Assembly (NCBI RefSeq): GCF_900177655.1
Contig: NZ_FXWK01000001.1
Span: forward strand, 124,001-188,000
Reading direction: 5' to 3'
Length of the DNA: 64,000 nucleotides
DNA from: Devosia lucknowensis
Lineage (GTDB): Bacteria > Pseudomonadota > Alphaproteobacteria > Rhizobiales > Devosiaceae
Shown: piece after piece, positions 26,135 through 35,117 of the stretch
How the letters are laid out: the number at the start of each line of letters is the position of its first letter
How positions within the stretch are numbered: position 1 is the stretch's first letter
Position numbers and translations under genes: made by a program
Notes under the pieces: model-generated
Told to the model about the DNA's origin: nothing
The model's input: only the letters and a program-made list of their open reading frames with translations
Databases searched by the model: none

Positions 26135-27070
26135 ATGCTCTCCATTCTCGCTGTCATTGCGCCGATTTTCGCGCTCATCGCGCTGGGTTATGCGGCCGTG
26201 CGCTTTCGGCTTTACCCGGCCGATGGGGTGAAGTCGCTGATCGCCTTCGTCAATAATTTCGCCACCCCCTGCCTGCTGTTTTACTCGATCGGCACCAGCG
26301 ATTTCCGTTCCGCCTTCAACATCGGCATCATCGGCCCCTTCTACATCGGCGCCATCGCCTGCTTTGCCATCGGCATCGTCGTTGCGCGCCGCGTCTTCGG
26401 CAATCGGCCGGGCGAGGGTGTCTCGGTCGGCTTTGCCGGCACCTTTTCCAACACCGTTCTCGTCGGCCTGCCGCTGCTCAGCCGCGCCTATGGCGATCAG
26501 GCGCTGCCGGTCACCCTCTCCATCATCGGTCTTCACGGCGCCATCCTGCTCACCCTGGGCATGGTCACCATGGAGATCACCCGCCGCGATGGCCAGCCAC
26601 TGGGGCGCACCCTGGTTCTTGCCATGCGCCGGGTCACTGCCAATCCGCTGATCTGGGGCATTCTGGGCGGCATCCTGCTCTCGCTTTCGGGTCTCGCCCT
26701 GGCTGAACCCGTCGCCGCCTTCTTCTCCATGCTCGGCCAGGCCGTTGTGCCCGCCGCCCTGTTCGGCATCGGCGGCGCGCTCAACGAATTCAAGCTTTCC
26801 GACAATTGGAAACAGGCGCTTGTCGCGTCGCTGATCAAGCTCGTTATCCACCCGGCCATCGCCTATGTGCTGATGATCTGGGTGTTCCGCGTTCCCATGG
26901 ATATCGCGCGCTATGGCATCCTGTTGTCCGCCATGCCGGCGGGAATCAACATCTATGTCTTCGCCACCTTCTACGATCGCGGCGTCAGCGTTGCGGCCAA
27001 CACCATCCTCATCGGCACGGTCCTCTCGGCCCTCACCATTTCAGGGTGGCTGTTCGTGCTGAGTTTGTGA
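26135..27070 (+). CDS. AEC family transporter
   Basis: A 311-aa integral membrane protein with about ten hydrophobic helices, of the auxin-efflux-carrier (AEC) family. Typical are LSILAVIAPIFALIALGYAAVR at the N-terminus, NNFATPCLLFYSI (about 40–52), FSNTVLVGLPLL, NPLIWGILGGILLSL and the C-terminal SAMPAGINIYVFATFYDRGVS region. Bacterial members carry small carboxylates such as malate or malonate; the substrate here is unknown. It is divergent from glpD with the operator array between them. Confidence 0.9.
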   Translation: MLSILAVIAPIFALIALGYAAVRFRLYPADGVKSLIAFVNNFATPCLLFYSIGTSDFRSAFNIGIIGPFYIGAIACFAIGIVVARRVFGNRPGEGVSVGFAGTFSNTVLVGLPLLSRAYGDQALPVTLSIIGLHGAILLTLGMVTMEITRRDGQPLGRTLVLAMRRVTANPLIWGILGGILLSLSGLALAEPVAAFFSMLGQAVVPAALFGIGGALNEFKLSDNWKQALVASLIKLVIHPAIAYVLMIWVFRVPMDIARYGILLSAMPAGINIYVFATFYDRGVSVAANTILIGTVLSALTISGWLFVLSL

Positions 27071-27087
27071 GCCATCCGGAACACCGT

Positions 27088-27140
27088 TCCGCCCTCATCC
27101 GGAACACCGTCCCGCCCTCAGACTTGACCCGAGGGCCTGC
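27088..27140. repeat. Dispersed CCGCCCTC…GAGGGC element
   Basis: GCCCTCAGACTTGACCCGAGGGC is an imperfect inverted repeat, preceded by the direct repeat CCGGAACACCG (27077 and 27099). Related copies are at 35088–35112 and 56610–56642, all intergenic. Confidence 0.6.
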
Positions 27141-27214
27141 CAATAGCTCCACGGGATTTGGTTCCTGCGCGTGCGTTCTTGGACAAGCCCGCGGGCGGCC
27201 TTGTGTGCGGGGGA

Positions 27215-28018
27215 CTAAATTCCCTTCGCTACCACGCTCTGGGCCAGCTCACCCACCGGTACGGTTCGCAGCGGCACTGCGGTTTCCGCATCCAGCCCTA
27301 CCGCCAGCCGCACATAGCGCTCGGTCGGGCATAGTTGCTGACGGGGGTCGAAGCCGATCCAGCCCAGTCGCTCGTCATAGGCCTCCGCCCACGCATGCAG
27401 CCCACCCGCGCCGGCCTCGGCCGCGGCGAGATATCCCACGACGAACCGTGCCGGAATATCGAGGGCACGCGCCGCGCCGATAAACAGATGCGCATAGGCC
27501 GCTGCATCGGGAAGCGCCGCCTCATCCGATGTCGGGCCCTGGCTTTGCTTTTGCTCGCCGGTCGCCTGCATCTGCACCGGCGCCGCCTCGGGCAGTCCGA
27601 GCGTTTCACCGACGCGCCCCATCAGGCCGTGCAGGATATCGAGGCGGGTCTCGGTCCCGCTGCGATACTTGCCCCACACTGTCACCGGTGCCTTGGTCAG
27701 GGCCGTCACGCGCTTGTAGAGCGCCGGAACCGGTTCCCCTGTAGGCTTGCCCACGACGCCATTCGTGTCGGCCGTCACCACGATCCCTCGCGCGGCGATG
27801 GTGATCTCGCCCTCCGGGCGGCTCTGGTTGACGAGGTGCACCCTGTTGCCGAAGGCGTCGACGAACTGCCCGGCATTGTCGATCCCGGCCGCCTCGACCC
27901 GCCAGGTCTCGACGCTCTGCGTCGGTCCCGCCGCCGGGGTCAACAGCAGGTGCAGCATCAGCTGGTTCCAGCCCGGCTGCAGGGAAAGCGTCAGCGTATG
28001 GTCGATCTCGATGCGCAT
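27215..28018 (-). CDS. Transglutaminase-like protein lacking the catalytic Cys
   Basis: A 267-aa protein with an N-terminal beta-sandwich domain (1–100) and a transglutaminase-like core. It has the His in GGLHAWAEAY (His208) and the Asp in GWIGFDP (Asp224), but where the family has GVCQDYAHL it reads PDAAAYAHL, so the nucleophilic Cys is Ala172. The only Cys in the protein (in QQLCPT) is elsewhere. It is the third gene of an operon with the alpha-E and ATP-grasp genes; the start follows the alpha-E stop by three bases. It is therefore likely a non-catalytic or altered member. The fold assignment is firm; the activity is inferred to be lost. Confidence 0.85.
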   Translation of the reverse strand: MRIEIDHTLTLSLQPGWNQLMLHLLLTPAAGPTQSVETWRVEAAGIDNAGQFVDAFGNRVHLVNQSRPEGEITIAARGIVVTADTNGVVGKPTGEPVPALYKRVTALTKAPVTVWGKYRSGTETRLDILHGLMGRVGETLGLPEAAPVQMQATGEQKQSQGPTSDEAALPDAAAYAHLFIGAARALDIPARFVVGYLAAAEAGAGGLHAWAEAYDERLGWIGFDPRQQLCPTERYVRLAVGLDAETAVPLRTVPVGELAQSVVAKGI

Positions 28019-28021
28019 GGC

Positions 28022-28966
28022 TCAATAGAAATTGTAGGAGGCTGACAAGGCGTCCGTGACCCGGTTGTTGCGGGCGATGAATTCGTTGAGAAACTCATGC
28101 AGGCCATCGGCGAAGATCGCCTCCATGCTGGTGTCTTCCACCATGGCCAGCAATTGTTCGGCCGCCTCGTGGCACTCTTCCTTGCGGCCATAGAGCTTGC
28201 CCAGGCTATCGAGATTCTGCTGCACGAAGCTCGCGCAATAGGCCAGGCTGCGGGGCATTTCCTGCCGGAGGATCAGGAAATCCGTGATGTTCTGGGCCTT
28301 GTAGCGGTCGTGGTAGACGTGGCGATATGCGCGGTGTGCGGACGCGGCGCGCAGGATCAGCGTCCATTGCTGGATATCGAGGTCCCCGCCCACCTGCGTG
28401 GCGCGCGGCAGCAGCACGTAATACTTCATGTCGAGGATGCGCGCCGTATTGTCCGCCCGTTCGACGAAGTTTCCCGCCTGCAGGAAGTTGAAGCCGTCGT
28501 CGCGCAGGATCGTGCCCAGCAGCGCGCCGCGGAACTCGTGGCTGCGTTGCTTGACCCATTGCAGGAGCCCCAGGAGTTTGGCGCCCCGGACGTCGCGCGG
28601 CTTGATCTGCGAGAATTCGAGCCAGGCCCCGTTCATGCTTTCCCACATGTCGGTCGTGATCGCCGTCCGCACCGAGCGCGCATTGGTGCGCGCGGCCTGC
28701 AGGCACGAATAGACCGAGCTGGGATTGTCGGGGTCGAACATCATGAAATGCGCCACCGTGTCGACGTCGGCCACCTCGTGCTTGGCCGAAAATCCCTCAT
28801 CGACCTCGGCCGCCTGCATCATCGATACAAGATGCTCGCTGGCCCCGCCCTCGCGGTGGCTGGTCAGCGACATGCGGTACCCCACCTCGAGCAGGCGCGC
28901 CATGTTCTCGGCCCGCTCCACATAACGAGACAACCAGAAGAGATTGGCGGCGGTGCGTCCGAGCAT
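28022..28966 (-). CDS. Alpha-E domain protein
   Basis: A 314-aa helical protein, the alpha-E family (once DUF403). Diagnostic is the duplicated motif FWLSRYVERAENMARLLEV near the N-terminus and GNFVERADNTARILDMKYY in the middle; other conserved parts are WESMNGAW and FLILRQEMPRSLAYC. Members sit between a circularly permuted ATP-grasp protein and a transglutaminase-like protein, as here, and are predicted to help in synthesis of a peptide or peptide tag. The true function is unknown. ATG at 28966 follows the ATP-grasp stop by two bases. Confidence 0.93.
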   Translation of the reverse strand: MLGRTAANLFWLSRYVERAENMARLLEVGYRMSLTSHREGGASEHLVSMMQAAEVDEGFSAKHEVADVDTVAHFMMFDPDNPSSVYSCLQAARTNARSVRTAITTDMWESMNGAWLEFSQIKPRDVRGAKLLGLLQWVKQRSHEFRGALLGTILRDDGFNFLQAGNFVERADNTARILDMKYYVLLPRATQVGGDLDIQQWTLILRAASAHRAYRHVYHDRYKAQNITDFLILRQEMPRSLAYCASFVQQNLDSLGKLYGRKEECHEAAEQLLAMVEDTSMEAIFADGLHEFLNEFIARNNRVTDALSASYNFY

Positions 28967-28968
28967 TC

Positions 28969-30393
28969 TCAATCTTCCAGCACCCACGTATCTTTCGTCC
29001 CGCCGCCCTGCGACGAGTTCACCACCAGCGATCCCTTCTTGAGCGCCACGCGCGTGAGGCCGCCGGGCGTAATGCGCACCTCGTCGCCCACCAGCACATA
29101 GGGCCTCAGGTCCACATGGCGCGGTGCGACGTCGCCATTGATATGCGTCGGGCAGGTGGAGAGGTCGAGCGTCGGCTGCACGATGTAGTTGTCCGGCCGC
29201 GCCTCGATTTTCTTTCGGAACTCGGCGTGCTGCGCCTTTGTGGCGGTCGGTCCCACCATCATTCCATAGCCGCCAGAGCCATGCACTTCCTTGACCACGA
29301 GATCGGCAATGTTCTCGAGTACCCAGGCCCGCTGGTCCTCGTCGGTGCAATTGTAGGTCGGCACGTTTTGCAACAGCGCCTTTTCGCCCAGATAGAACTC
29401 GATGATGTCGGGGACGTAGGTATAGACGGCCTTGTCGTCGGCAATGCCGGTGCCGGGTGCATTGACCAGCGTCACGTTGCCGGCCCTGTAGGCGTCGAAC
29501 AGGCCCGGCACGCCCAGCATGGAATCCGGGCGGAACGTCAGCGGGTCGAGATAGTCGTCGTCGATCCGCCGGTAGATCACGTCCACCTGTTCCGGTCCGG
29601 TCGTGGTCCGCATGTAGACCTTGCCGCCATCGACGAAGAGGTCGGGGCCCTCGCATAGTTGCGCGCCCATCTGGTCGGCAAGGAAGGAGTGCTCGAAATA
29701 GGCCGAGTTGTAGATGCCCGGTGTCAGCACGGCGATGTTGGGACTTTGGCCCTTGAACCCATCCGGGGCCACGCTTTCTAGCGTCCGCCTCAGATTCTCG
29801 GGATAGGTTTCGACAGGCGCTACCTTGGACCGATGGAACAGGTCCGGCGCCAGCAGCATCATCGCCTCGCGGTCTTCCAGCATGTAGCTGACGCCCGATG
29901 GGGTGCGCAGGTTATCTTCCAGCACGTAGAAGTCGTCGGGCCCGGTGCGAACGATGTCGACGCCGATGATGTGGGCATAGACACCCTTGGCCGGATTGAG
30001 ACCCATCATCTGCGGGCAGAAGGCTGCGTTGTTGAGGATCAGCTTTTCCGGCACCCGGCCGGCCTTCAGGATCTCCTGGCGGTGGTAGATGTCATAAAGA
30101 AACGCATTGAGCGCCTTCACGCGCTGTTCGATCCCCTTGGAGAGCCGGCGCCATTCATTGGCGGCAATGATCCTGGGAATGACGTCGAAGGGAATGACCT
30201 TCTCCGTTCCTTCTTCCGATCCATAGACGGCAAAGGTAATGCCCAGCTTGCGGAAGATCGCCTCGGCATCCGTCTGCATGAGCGCTAGGGCCTTGTCCGG
30301 TTGCTCGCCCAGCCATCCGGCCAGCGCGCGGTAGGGTTCGCGCACGGAGCCATCAGGATTGTACATTTCGTCAAACGGCGTCTTGTCGCCCAT
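28969..30393 (-). CDS. Circularly permuted ATP-grasp protein (type 2)
   Basis: A 474-aa enzyme of the circularly permuted ATP-grasp family (formerly DUF404/407). It starts MGDKTPFDEMYNPDGSVREPY and has the family blocks RGIEQRVKALNAFL-like (SKGIEQRVKALNAFLYDIYH), VLEDNLRTPSGVSYMLEDR, VNAPGTGIADDKAVYTYVPDII and VVKEVHGSGGYGMMVGP. ATP-grasp enzymes form peptide-like bonds through acyl-phosphates; the substrate here is unknown. It is the first gene of a three-gene operon (ATP-grasp, alpha-E, transglutaminase-like) with almost no gaps. Confidence 0.94.
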   Translation of the reverse strand: MGDKTPFDEMYNPDGSVREPYRALAGWLGEQPDKALALMQTDAEAIFRKLGITFAVYGSEEGTEKVIPFDVIPRIIAANEWRRLSKGIEQRVKALNAFLYDIYHRQEILKAGRVPEKLILNNAAFCPQMMGLNPAKGVYAHIIGVDIVRTGPDDFYVLEDNLRTPSGVSYMLEDREAMMLLAPDLFHRSKVAPVETYPENLRRTLESVAPDGFKGQSPNIAVLTPGIYNSAYFEHSFLADQMGAQLCEGPDLFVDGGKVYMRTTTGPEQVDVIYRRIDDDYLDPLTFRPDSMLGVPGLFDAYRAGNVTLVNAPGTGIADDKAVYTYVPDIIEFYLGEKALLQNVPTYNCTDEDQRAWVLENIADLVVKEVHGSGGYGMMVGPTATKAQHAEFRKKIEARPDNYIVQPTLDLSTCPTHINGDVAPRHVDLRPYVLVGDEVRITPGGLTRVALKKGSLVVNSSQGGGTKDTWVLED

Positions 30394-30572
30394 GCTTCTC
30401 CGCTCGGATGATACGGCATTCCCATCGCACTGACATTGCTACACGTTTGTTCTCTGCCGTCCAGACACTCACCACGCCCACATGCCGCTTTTTCGTGCAG
30501 GTCAGGCTTGCATACCCCGCGCTGAAAATGTTCAACTTCGCGCGCAATCGACCGACCCGATCCCGTCCATCC

Positions 30573-30608
30573 ATCGTTATTGCCCGGCCTGACCAGGCAA
30601 TCCATGCG
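30573..30608. repeat. Dispersed ATTGCCCGG palindrome
   Basis: CGTTATTGCCCGGCCTGACCAGGCAATCCATG is a partly degenerate copy of the family seen at 17746. It lies in the 240-bp divergent gap 30394–30634, where nothing else was recognised. Confidence 0.65.
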
Positions 30609-30634
30609 ATGCCCATTCAGGGGCGCAGTTTCCC

Positions 30635-31564
30635 ATGACCATCGAAATTCTCCAGACCGGACCGCTCCTCGCCTCCTGCGAAAAAGCCCTCGCCGCCCGC
30701 TACACGGTGCACAAGCTGCACGAACAGGCCGACAAGGATGCCTGGCTGAGGGACAACGGCGCCCGCATCCGCGCCCATGCCGGTTCGGGCGTGCAGGCCG
30801 ATCTCATGGACAAGCTGCCCAATCTCGAGATCATCGCCAGCTTCGGCGTCGGCTACGACAATATCGACATCAAGGCCGCCAGGGCGCGCAACGTCCGCGT
30901 GACCAACACGCCGGATGTGCTCAACGACGCCGTCGCCGAGCTGACCGTCGGCCTCATGATTTCGCTGGCCCGCCGCATTCCGCAATCCGACCAGTTCGTC
31001 CGCCAGGGCAAATGGCCCAACGCCAGTTTCGGTCTCTTCTCCGAACTGACGGGCAAGACCGTCGGCATTCTCGGGCTCGGTCGCATCGGCAAGGAAATCG
31101 CCACGCGGCTGCAGGCCATGAAGATGCGCGTCGTCTACTATGGCCGCCGCCATCAGGCTACGGTGCCCTACATCTACTACGACAATCTCGAGGACATGGC
31201 CCGCGACAGCGACTGGCTTGTCGTCATCGCGCCCGGTGGCAAGGACACCAACGGCATCGTCAGCCGCGCCGTGCTCGAGGCCCTCGGTCCCGATGGCCGG
31301 ATCGTCAACGTCGCCCGCGGCACGCTGATCGACGAGAAGGCCATGGTCGAGCTGCTCGTCAATGGCGGCCTCGGCGGCGCGGCGCTCGATGTCTTCGAGA
31401 ATGAACCACAGGTTCCCGCCGAGCTCCTCACCCTCGACAATGTCGTGCTCTCCCCCCATCAGGGCAGCGCCACCCACCAGACCCGGGACGCCATGGGCGC
31501 ACTGCTCGTCGCCAACCTCGAAAAGCACTTCGCCGGCGAGCCGCTGATTTCAGCGGTGGTCTGA
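30635..31564 (+). CDS. D-2-hydroxyacid dehydrogenase (glyoxylate/hydroxypyruvate reductase type)
   Basis: A 309-aa NAD(P)-dependent dehydrogenase. The substrate-side SFGVGYDNIDI (about 70), the Rossmann motif LGLGRIGKEIA (about 147), and the catalytic residues Arg in NVARGTLIDE (about 228), Glu in FENEPQVP and His in LSPHQGSAT (about 280) are intact. The best fit is the hydroxypyruvate/glyoxylate reductase branch, which detoxifies or recycles glyoxylate; the exact substrate is not certain. AGGGG lies upstream of the ATG. It appears monocistronic. Confidence 0.9.
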   Translation: MTIEILQTGPLLASCEKALAARYTVHKLHEQADKDAWLRDNGARIRAHAGSGVQADLMDKLPNLEIIASFGVGYDNIDIKAARARNVRVTNTPDVLNDAVAELTVGLMISLARRIPQSDQFVRQGKWPNASFGLFSELTGKTVGILGLGRIGKEIATRLQAMKMRVVYYGRRHQATVPYIYYDNLEDMARDSDWLVVIAPGGKDTNGIVSRAVLEALGPDGRIVNVARGTLIDEKAMVELLVNGGLGGAALDVFENEPQVPAELLTLDNVVLSPHQGSATHQTRDAMGALLVANLEKHFAGEPLISAVV

Positions 31565-31631
31565 CCTTTCTTCACGTCTTCCCTCCGGGGGGAGGCGACG
31601 CCAAGCGGCGGGTGAGGGAGCCTGCCTGCCG

Positions 31632-31970
31632 CTATTCCAGATCCGCCTGCTCGATCGCCCCGGCCGCGTGAATGCACACAATATCGAGCCTGTCCGGCCC
31701 GAGATTGGTGAACTTGTGCGGCGTGTTGGCCGGCGCCACCGCGATGTCCCCGGGCCCGACCTCGAACCGCTCGTCGCCGATCACCACCTCGGCCCGCCCG
31801 CGCCGCACCACCCAGGTTTCGGCATAGGGATGGGTGTGCAGCCCCGGTCCCTGGCCTGTTTCGTTGTCCACCGCGAAAAACGAGATCGGCGTGCCATAGG
31901 CACCGCCCTCGAACTTGATTGTCCGGCTTGTGGTCAGGTTCCTGTCCGCCGCGCGCAGGATATGGGTCAT
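31632..31970 (-). CDS. Small cupin-domain protein
   Basis: A 112-aa single-domain cupin. The metal motif is GLHTHPYAETWVVRRGRAEV (His-x-His…Glu) and the second motif PANTPHKFTNLG supplies the last His. Such proteins can be enzymes or sensors of small molecules; the function is not known. The start MTHILRAADRN at 31970 has the strong site GAGGAGA upstream; the longer ORF to 32048 is rejected. It is divergent from the GH13 gene. Confidence 0.88.
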   Translation of the reverse strand: MTHILRAADRNLTTSRTIKFEGGAYGTPISFFAVDNETGQGPGLHTHPYAETWVVRRGRAEVVIGDERFEVGPGDIAVAPANTPHKFTNLGPDRLDIVCIHAAGAIEQADLE

Positions 31971-32121
31971 GGTTTGTCTCTCCTCGTTCCTGTCCGCGAC
32001 GATCCGGTTCCATCCGCTTCGACAGGTGACCCTTGCACCAGACGCCATTAACAGGCGCGCCGGAAACCGCTAGCTTCGCCCCAAATCAGATACCGGGCGA
32101 ACCGGCCCAAGGAGCAGACGA

Positions 32122-33753
32122 ATGACCGAATGGTGGCGCGGCGGAGTGATCTATCAGGTCTATCCGCGCTCGTTTCAGGACAGCAATGGCGACGGCATCG
32201 GCGATCTGGCCGGCATTATCGACCGGCTCGATCACATCGCCAGCCTCGGCGTCGACTGCATCTGGCTCTCGCCCATCACCCAGTCGCCGCAGGCCGACAT
32301 GGGCTATGACGTGTCCGACTACATGCAGGTCGATCCGCTTTTCGGCTCCCTCCAGGATTTCGACCTCCTGATGGAAAAGGCCCATGCGCTGGGCCTCAAG
32401 GTCATCATGGATCAGGTGGTCAGCCACACCTCGTCCCAGCATCCGTGGTTTCTCGAATCCGCCTTCAGCCGCGACAATGCCAAGGCCGACTGGTATGTCT
32501 GGGCCGATGCCAATCCCGATGGCACCCCGCCCAACAACTGGCTCTCGGTCTTCGGTGGGTCGGCCTGGGAATGGCATACGGCGCGCAAGCAGTATTACCT
32601 CCACAATTTCCTCACCTCCCAGCCCGATCTCAACTTCCACAATCCCGCCGTGCAGGATGCGGTGCTTGATGTCATGCGCTTCTGGCTCGATCGGGGGCTC
32701 GATGGCTTCCGCCTCGATACCGTCAACTACTACTTCCACGACGCCAGGCTGCGCGCCAATCCGCCCCTCGCCGAACTCAACGGCAAGCCTGCCACCAATC
32801 CCTACGACATGCAGAGCCACCAGTTCTCCAAGAGCCAGCCGGAGAACCTCGATTGGCTGCGCAAGGTCCGCGCCATGATGGACGACTATCCCGGCGTCAC
32901 CACGGTCGGTGAGGTCGGCGACGACGAGCGCGGCCTCGAGCTCATGAAGAAATACACCTCCGGCAGCGATCTGCTGCACATGTGCTATTCCTTCGATTTC
33001 CTCGGTCCGAAATTCTCCGCCGCCCATTTCCGCGGCAAGGTCGAGGCCTTCTTCTCGGGCGGCGAGACGGGGTGGCCCTGCTGGAGCTTTTCCAACCACG
33101 ACGTCATCCGACACATGACGCGCTGGGCACCGAACAGCGTTTCGCCGGCTGATCTCTCGCGTCAGGCCATCGCTCTCATGCTCACGCTCAAGGGCTCCGC
33201 GGGCCTCTATCAGGGCGAAGAGCTGGGCCTGCCCGAAGCCGACATCCTCTATGAGGAACTGACCGATCCGCGCGGCATCCGCTTCTGGCCCGAGGACAAG
33301 GGGCGCGACGGTTGCCGCACGCCCATGCCCTGGCAGCAGAGCCTGCCGCATGCCGGCTTCACCCACGGCACCCCGTGGCTGCCGATCAAGCATTCGGCGA
33401 CGGCGCTCAGCGTCGACGTGCAGGAAGCCAATCCGGCCTCGACGCTGCACTACTACCGGCAGATCCTCGCCTGGCGCAAAACCCACCCGGCCCTCAAGAC
33501 CGGCGATATCGCCTTCTTCGATTGCGACGAACCGGTGCTGGCCTATTCGCGCACCGCTGGCAACAAGGATCTGATCTGCGTCTTCAACCTGTCGGCAGAG
33601 CCACTGACGGTCACGCTGTCTGGCGTCGAACTGGCTCTCGAACCCGTCAGCAATAATGCCGAACTCGATGGCGCCAGCCTCAAGCTCGGCCCCAACGGCT
33701 TCGCAATTCTCCCGGCGCCGGCCGGCGAGGGCAGGGTGGTCTACAGCGCCTAG
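32122..33753 (+). CDS. GH13 alpha-glucosidase (oligo-1,6-glucosidase/trehalose hydrolase type)
   Basis: A 543-aa glycoside hydrolase family 13 enzyme. The start WWRGGVIYQVYPRSFQDSNGDGIGDL and the QxxDxGYD-like ADMGYDVSDY motif are typical of the oligo-1,6-/alpha-glucosidase subfamily. The catalytic nucleophile Asp is in GFRLDTVNY (about 200), the acid/base Glu in TVGEVGDD (about 265) and the third Asp in SNHDVIRH (about 330). No signal peptide is seen, so it acts in the cytoplasm on imported alpha-glucosides. AAGGAGC precedes the ATG. No transporter or regulator gene is adjacent. Confidence 0.94.
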   Translation: MTEWWRGGVIYQVYPRSFQDSNGDGIGDLAGIIDRLDHIASLGVDCIWLSPITQSPQADMGYDVSDYMQVDPLFGSLQDFDLLMEKAHALGLKVIMDQVVSHTSSQHPWFLESAFSRDNAKADWYVWADANPDGTPPNNWLSVFGGSAWEWHTARKQYYLHNFLTSQPDLNFHNPAVQDAVLDVMRFWLDRGLDGFRLDTVNYYFHDARLRANPPLAELNGKPATNPYDMQSHQFSKSQPENLDWLRKVRAMMDDYPGVTTVGEVGDDERGLELMKKYTSGSDLLHMCYSFDFLGPKFSAAHFRGKVEAFFSGGETGWPCWSFSNHDVIRHMTRWAPNSVSPADLSRQAIALMLTLKGSAGLYQGEELGLPEADILYEELTDPRGIRFWPEDKGRDGCRTPMPWQQSLPHAGFTHGTPWLPIKHSATALSVDVQEANPASTLHYYRQILAWRKTHPALKTGDIAFFDCDEPVLAYSRTAGNKDLICVFNLSAEPLTVTLSGVELALEPVSNNAELDGASLKLGPNGFAILPAPAGEGRVVYSA

Positions 33754-33769
33754 TTTGGGCGCCGGCCCG

Positions 33770-33925
33770 GTCTTCTCCCCCTCGGGGAGAAGGTGGCGCG
33801 CAGCGCCGGGAGAGGGGGATGCTTCAGCGCGAGTGAAGAGCTCCCCTCACCGACCCGGAGCGGTCGATCCTTCGTCCCTTCCCGCCGGAGGGGAGCACCA
33901 GGGAGGCGATGGAGCCGCAAGGCCA
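33770..33925. repeat. GC-rich intergenic repeat block
   Basis: TTCTCCCC/GGGGAGAA around CTC at 33774–33792 is followed by GGTGGCGCGCAGCGCCGGGAG and, after a linker, by CTCCCCTC…GAGGGGAG. This is a dispersed intergenic repeat type common in Alphaproteobacteria; the first hairpin may end the GH13 transcript. Confidence 0.65.
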
Positions 33926-33931
33926 GCTCCG

Positions 33932-34993
33932 CTAGCCGTCCACCTTTCTCCTCTCCGCCCAGCGGATCAGCACCACCACCGCGGGAATGGCAAAGCTCAG
34001 CATCAGCAGCCGGATCACATGGTGCGCGGCGATGAATGCAGTGTCGTAGCCTAGCGCGATCCCCAGTGCGCCCATGCCCTCGAGCGCGCCCGGCGATAGT
34101 CCCAGCCAGATCTGCCCGAAGGGCATGTCCACCAGCTGCGCCACGACAAGCGCGATCACCGTCACGATCGTGACCGTCATCGCCGTGGCGATCAGACCGC
34201 CCTTCGCCGTCGTCACGAGCTCGGCCCTGGTGATTCCCACGAAGCGCGAGCCGATCAGCGCTCCGGTCAGCACAAAGGTGCCGATCACCAGGGGCGTCGG
34301 CATCGCGCCGTCGTACAGTCCCCCCAGCTTCGCGCCGGTCGCTGCCGCCATCGCGCCCAGCACCAGCCCCGCCGGCACCTTGATCCACATGAAAACCAGC
34401 CCGACGGCGACACAGCCAGCGGCCAGCAACACGATGTCGAGCGGTGTCATGAAGCTGCCCGCAGCCGGCGGGGTAAAGCTGTCGATCGGCAGAAACATCG
34501 CGCCCACCGGCACGGCAATCGTCAGCATCAGGATGCGGATCACCTGGATGATGACGATCTGTCGGGCATCGCCGACGCCCGTCGCTGCAATGCCCATGAC
34601 AAAACTCAGATGTCCGGGAAACGAACTGAGATAGGCAGTTCCGGTATCGAGCTTGAACAGCCTGGTCAGCATCCAGCCTGTCGAGGCCACGATGATCACC
34701 AGCTCGATGGCCAGCGCCGCCAGCGAAATAGGCCAGCTTGCCAGCATGGAGAGACTGTCCGGTGCCACGCTCGCACCCATGGACATGCCGACTGCCACGA
34801 AGATCACGTTGCGCAGCGCATCGGGAATCCTGACCGGGGCCTTCAGCATCGCCGCCACGGTTACGGCAAGGGCTGCGCCCATCAGCCACCCCGCCGGCAG
34901 GCCGAGGACGGTGGCAAGGCCGCCACCCAGTGCTGCAATCGCCAGGGTCAGCAAAACGGGCAGGATGTCGGATGGGGAGAAGGGGGTAGGCAT
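33932..34993 (-). CDS. AbrB/AmoA-type membrane protein
   Basis: A 353-aa protein made of about ten hydrophobic helices, matching the AbrB (putative ammonia monooxygenase-like) permease family, not the DNA-binding AbrB. Landmarks are GLPAGWLMGAAL (about 30), VGMSMGASV, SSFPGHLSFVMGIAA, PAGLVLGAMAAATGA and SPGALEGMGALGIALGYDTAFIAAHH near the C-terminus. The two halves look internally related. The function is not known. The ATG at 34993 has AAGGG upstream; an in-frame GTG at 35023 is an alternative. Confidence 0.85.
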   Translation of the reverse strand: MPTPFSPSDILPVLLTLAIAALGGGLATVLGLPAGWLMGAALAVTVAAMLKAPVRIPDALRNVIFVAVGMSMGASVAPDSLSMLASWPISLAALAIELVIIVASTGWMLTRLFKLDTGTAYLSSFPGHLSFVMGIAATGVGDARQIVIIQVIRILMLTIAVPVGAMFLPIDSFTPPAAGSFMTPLDIVLLAAGCVAVGLVFMWIKVPAGLVLGAMAAATGAKLGGLYDGAMPTPLVIGTFVLTGALIGSRFVGITRAELVTTAKGGLIATAMTVTIVTVIALVVAQLVDMPFGQIWLGLSPGALEGMGALGIALGYDTAFIAAHHVIRLLMLSFAIPAVVVLIRWAERRKVDG

Positions 34994-35087
34994 TATCCCG
35001 CGACCCTTACCCCATGCCACCACCGGGCGAAAGGTTGATCGGAACCATCAATGTGTGGTCGCTATCACCGCCCCCGCCACTGCTCCG

Positions 35088-35112
35088 CCCTTGGGCTCGA
35101 CCCGAGGGCCAC
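35088..35112. repeat. Dispersed GCCCT…AGGGC element
   Basis: GCCCTTGGGCTCGACCCGAGGGC is another copy of the intergenic element at 27088 and 56610. Confidence 0.55.
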
Positions 35113-35117
35113 GCACC

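Noticed and set aside
32086..33486. A 466-codon open frame on the minus strand
   Set aside because: It is antisense to the GH13 gene, whose catalytic residues are all present.
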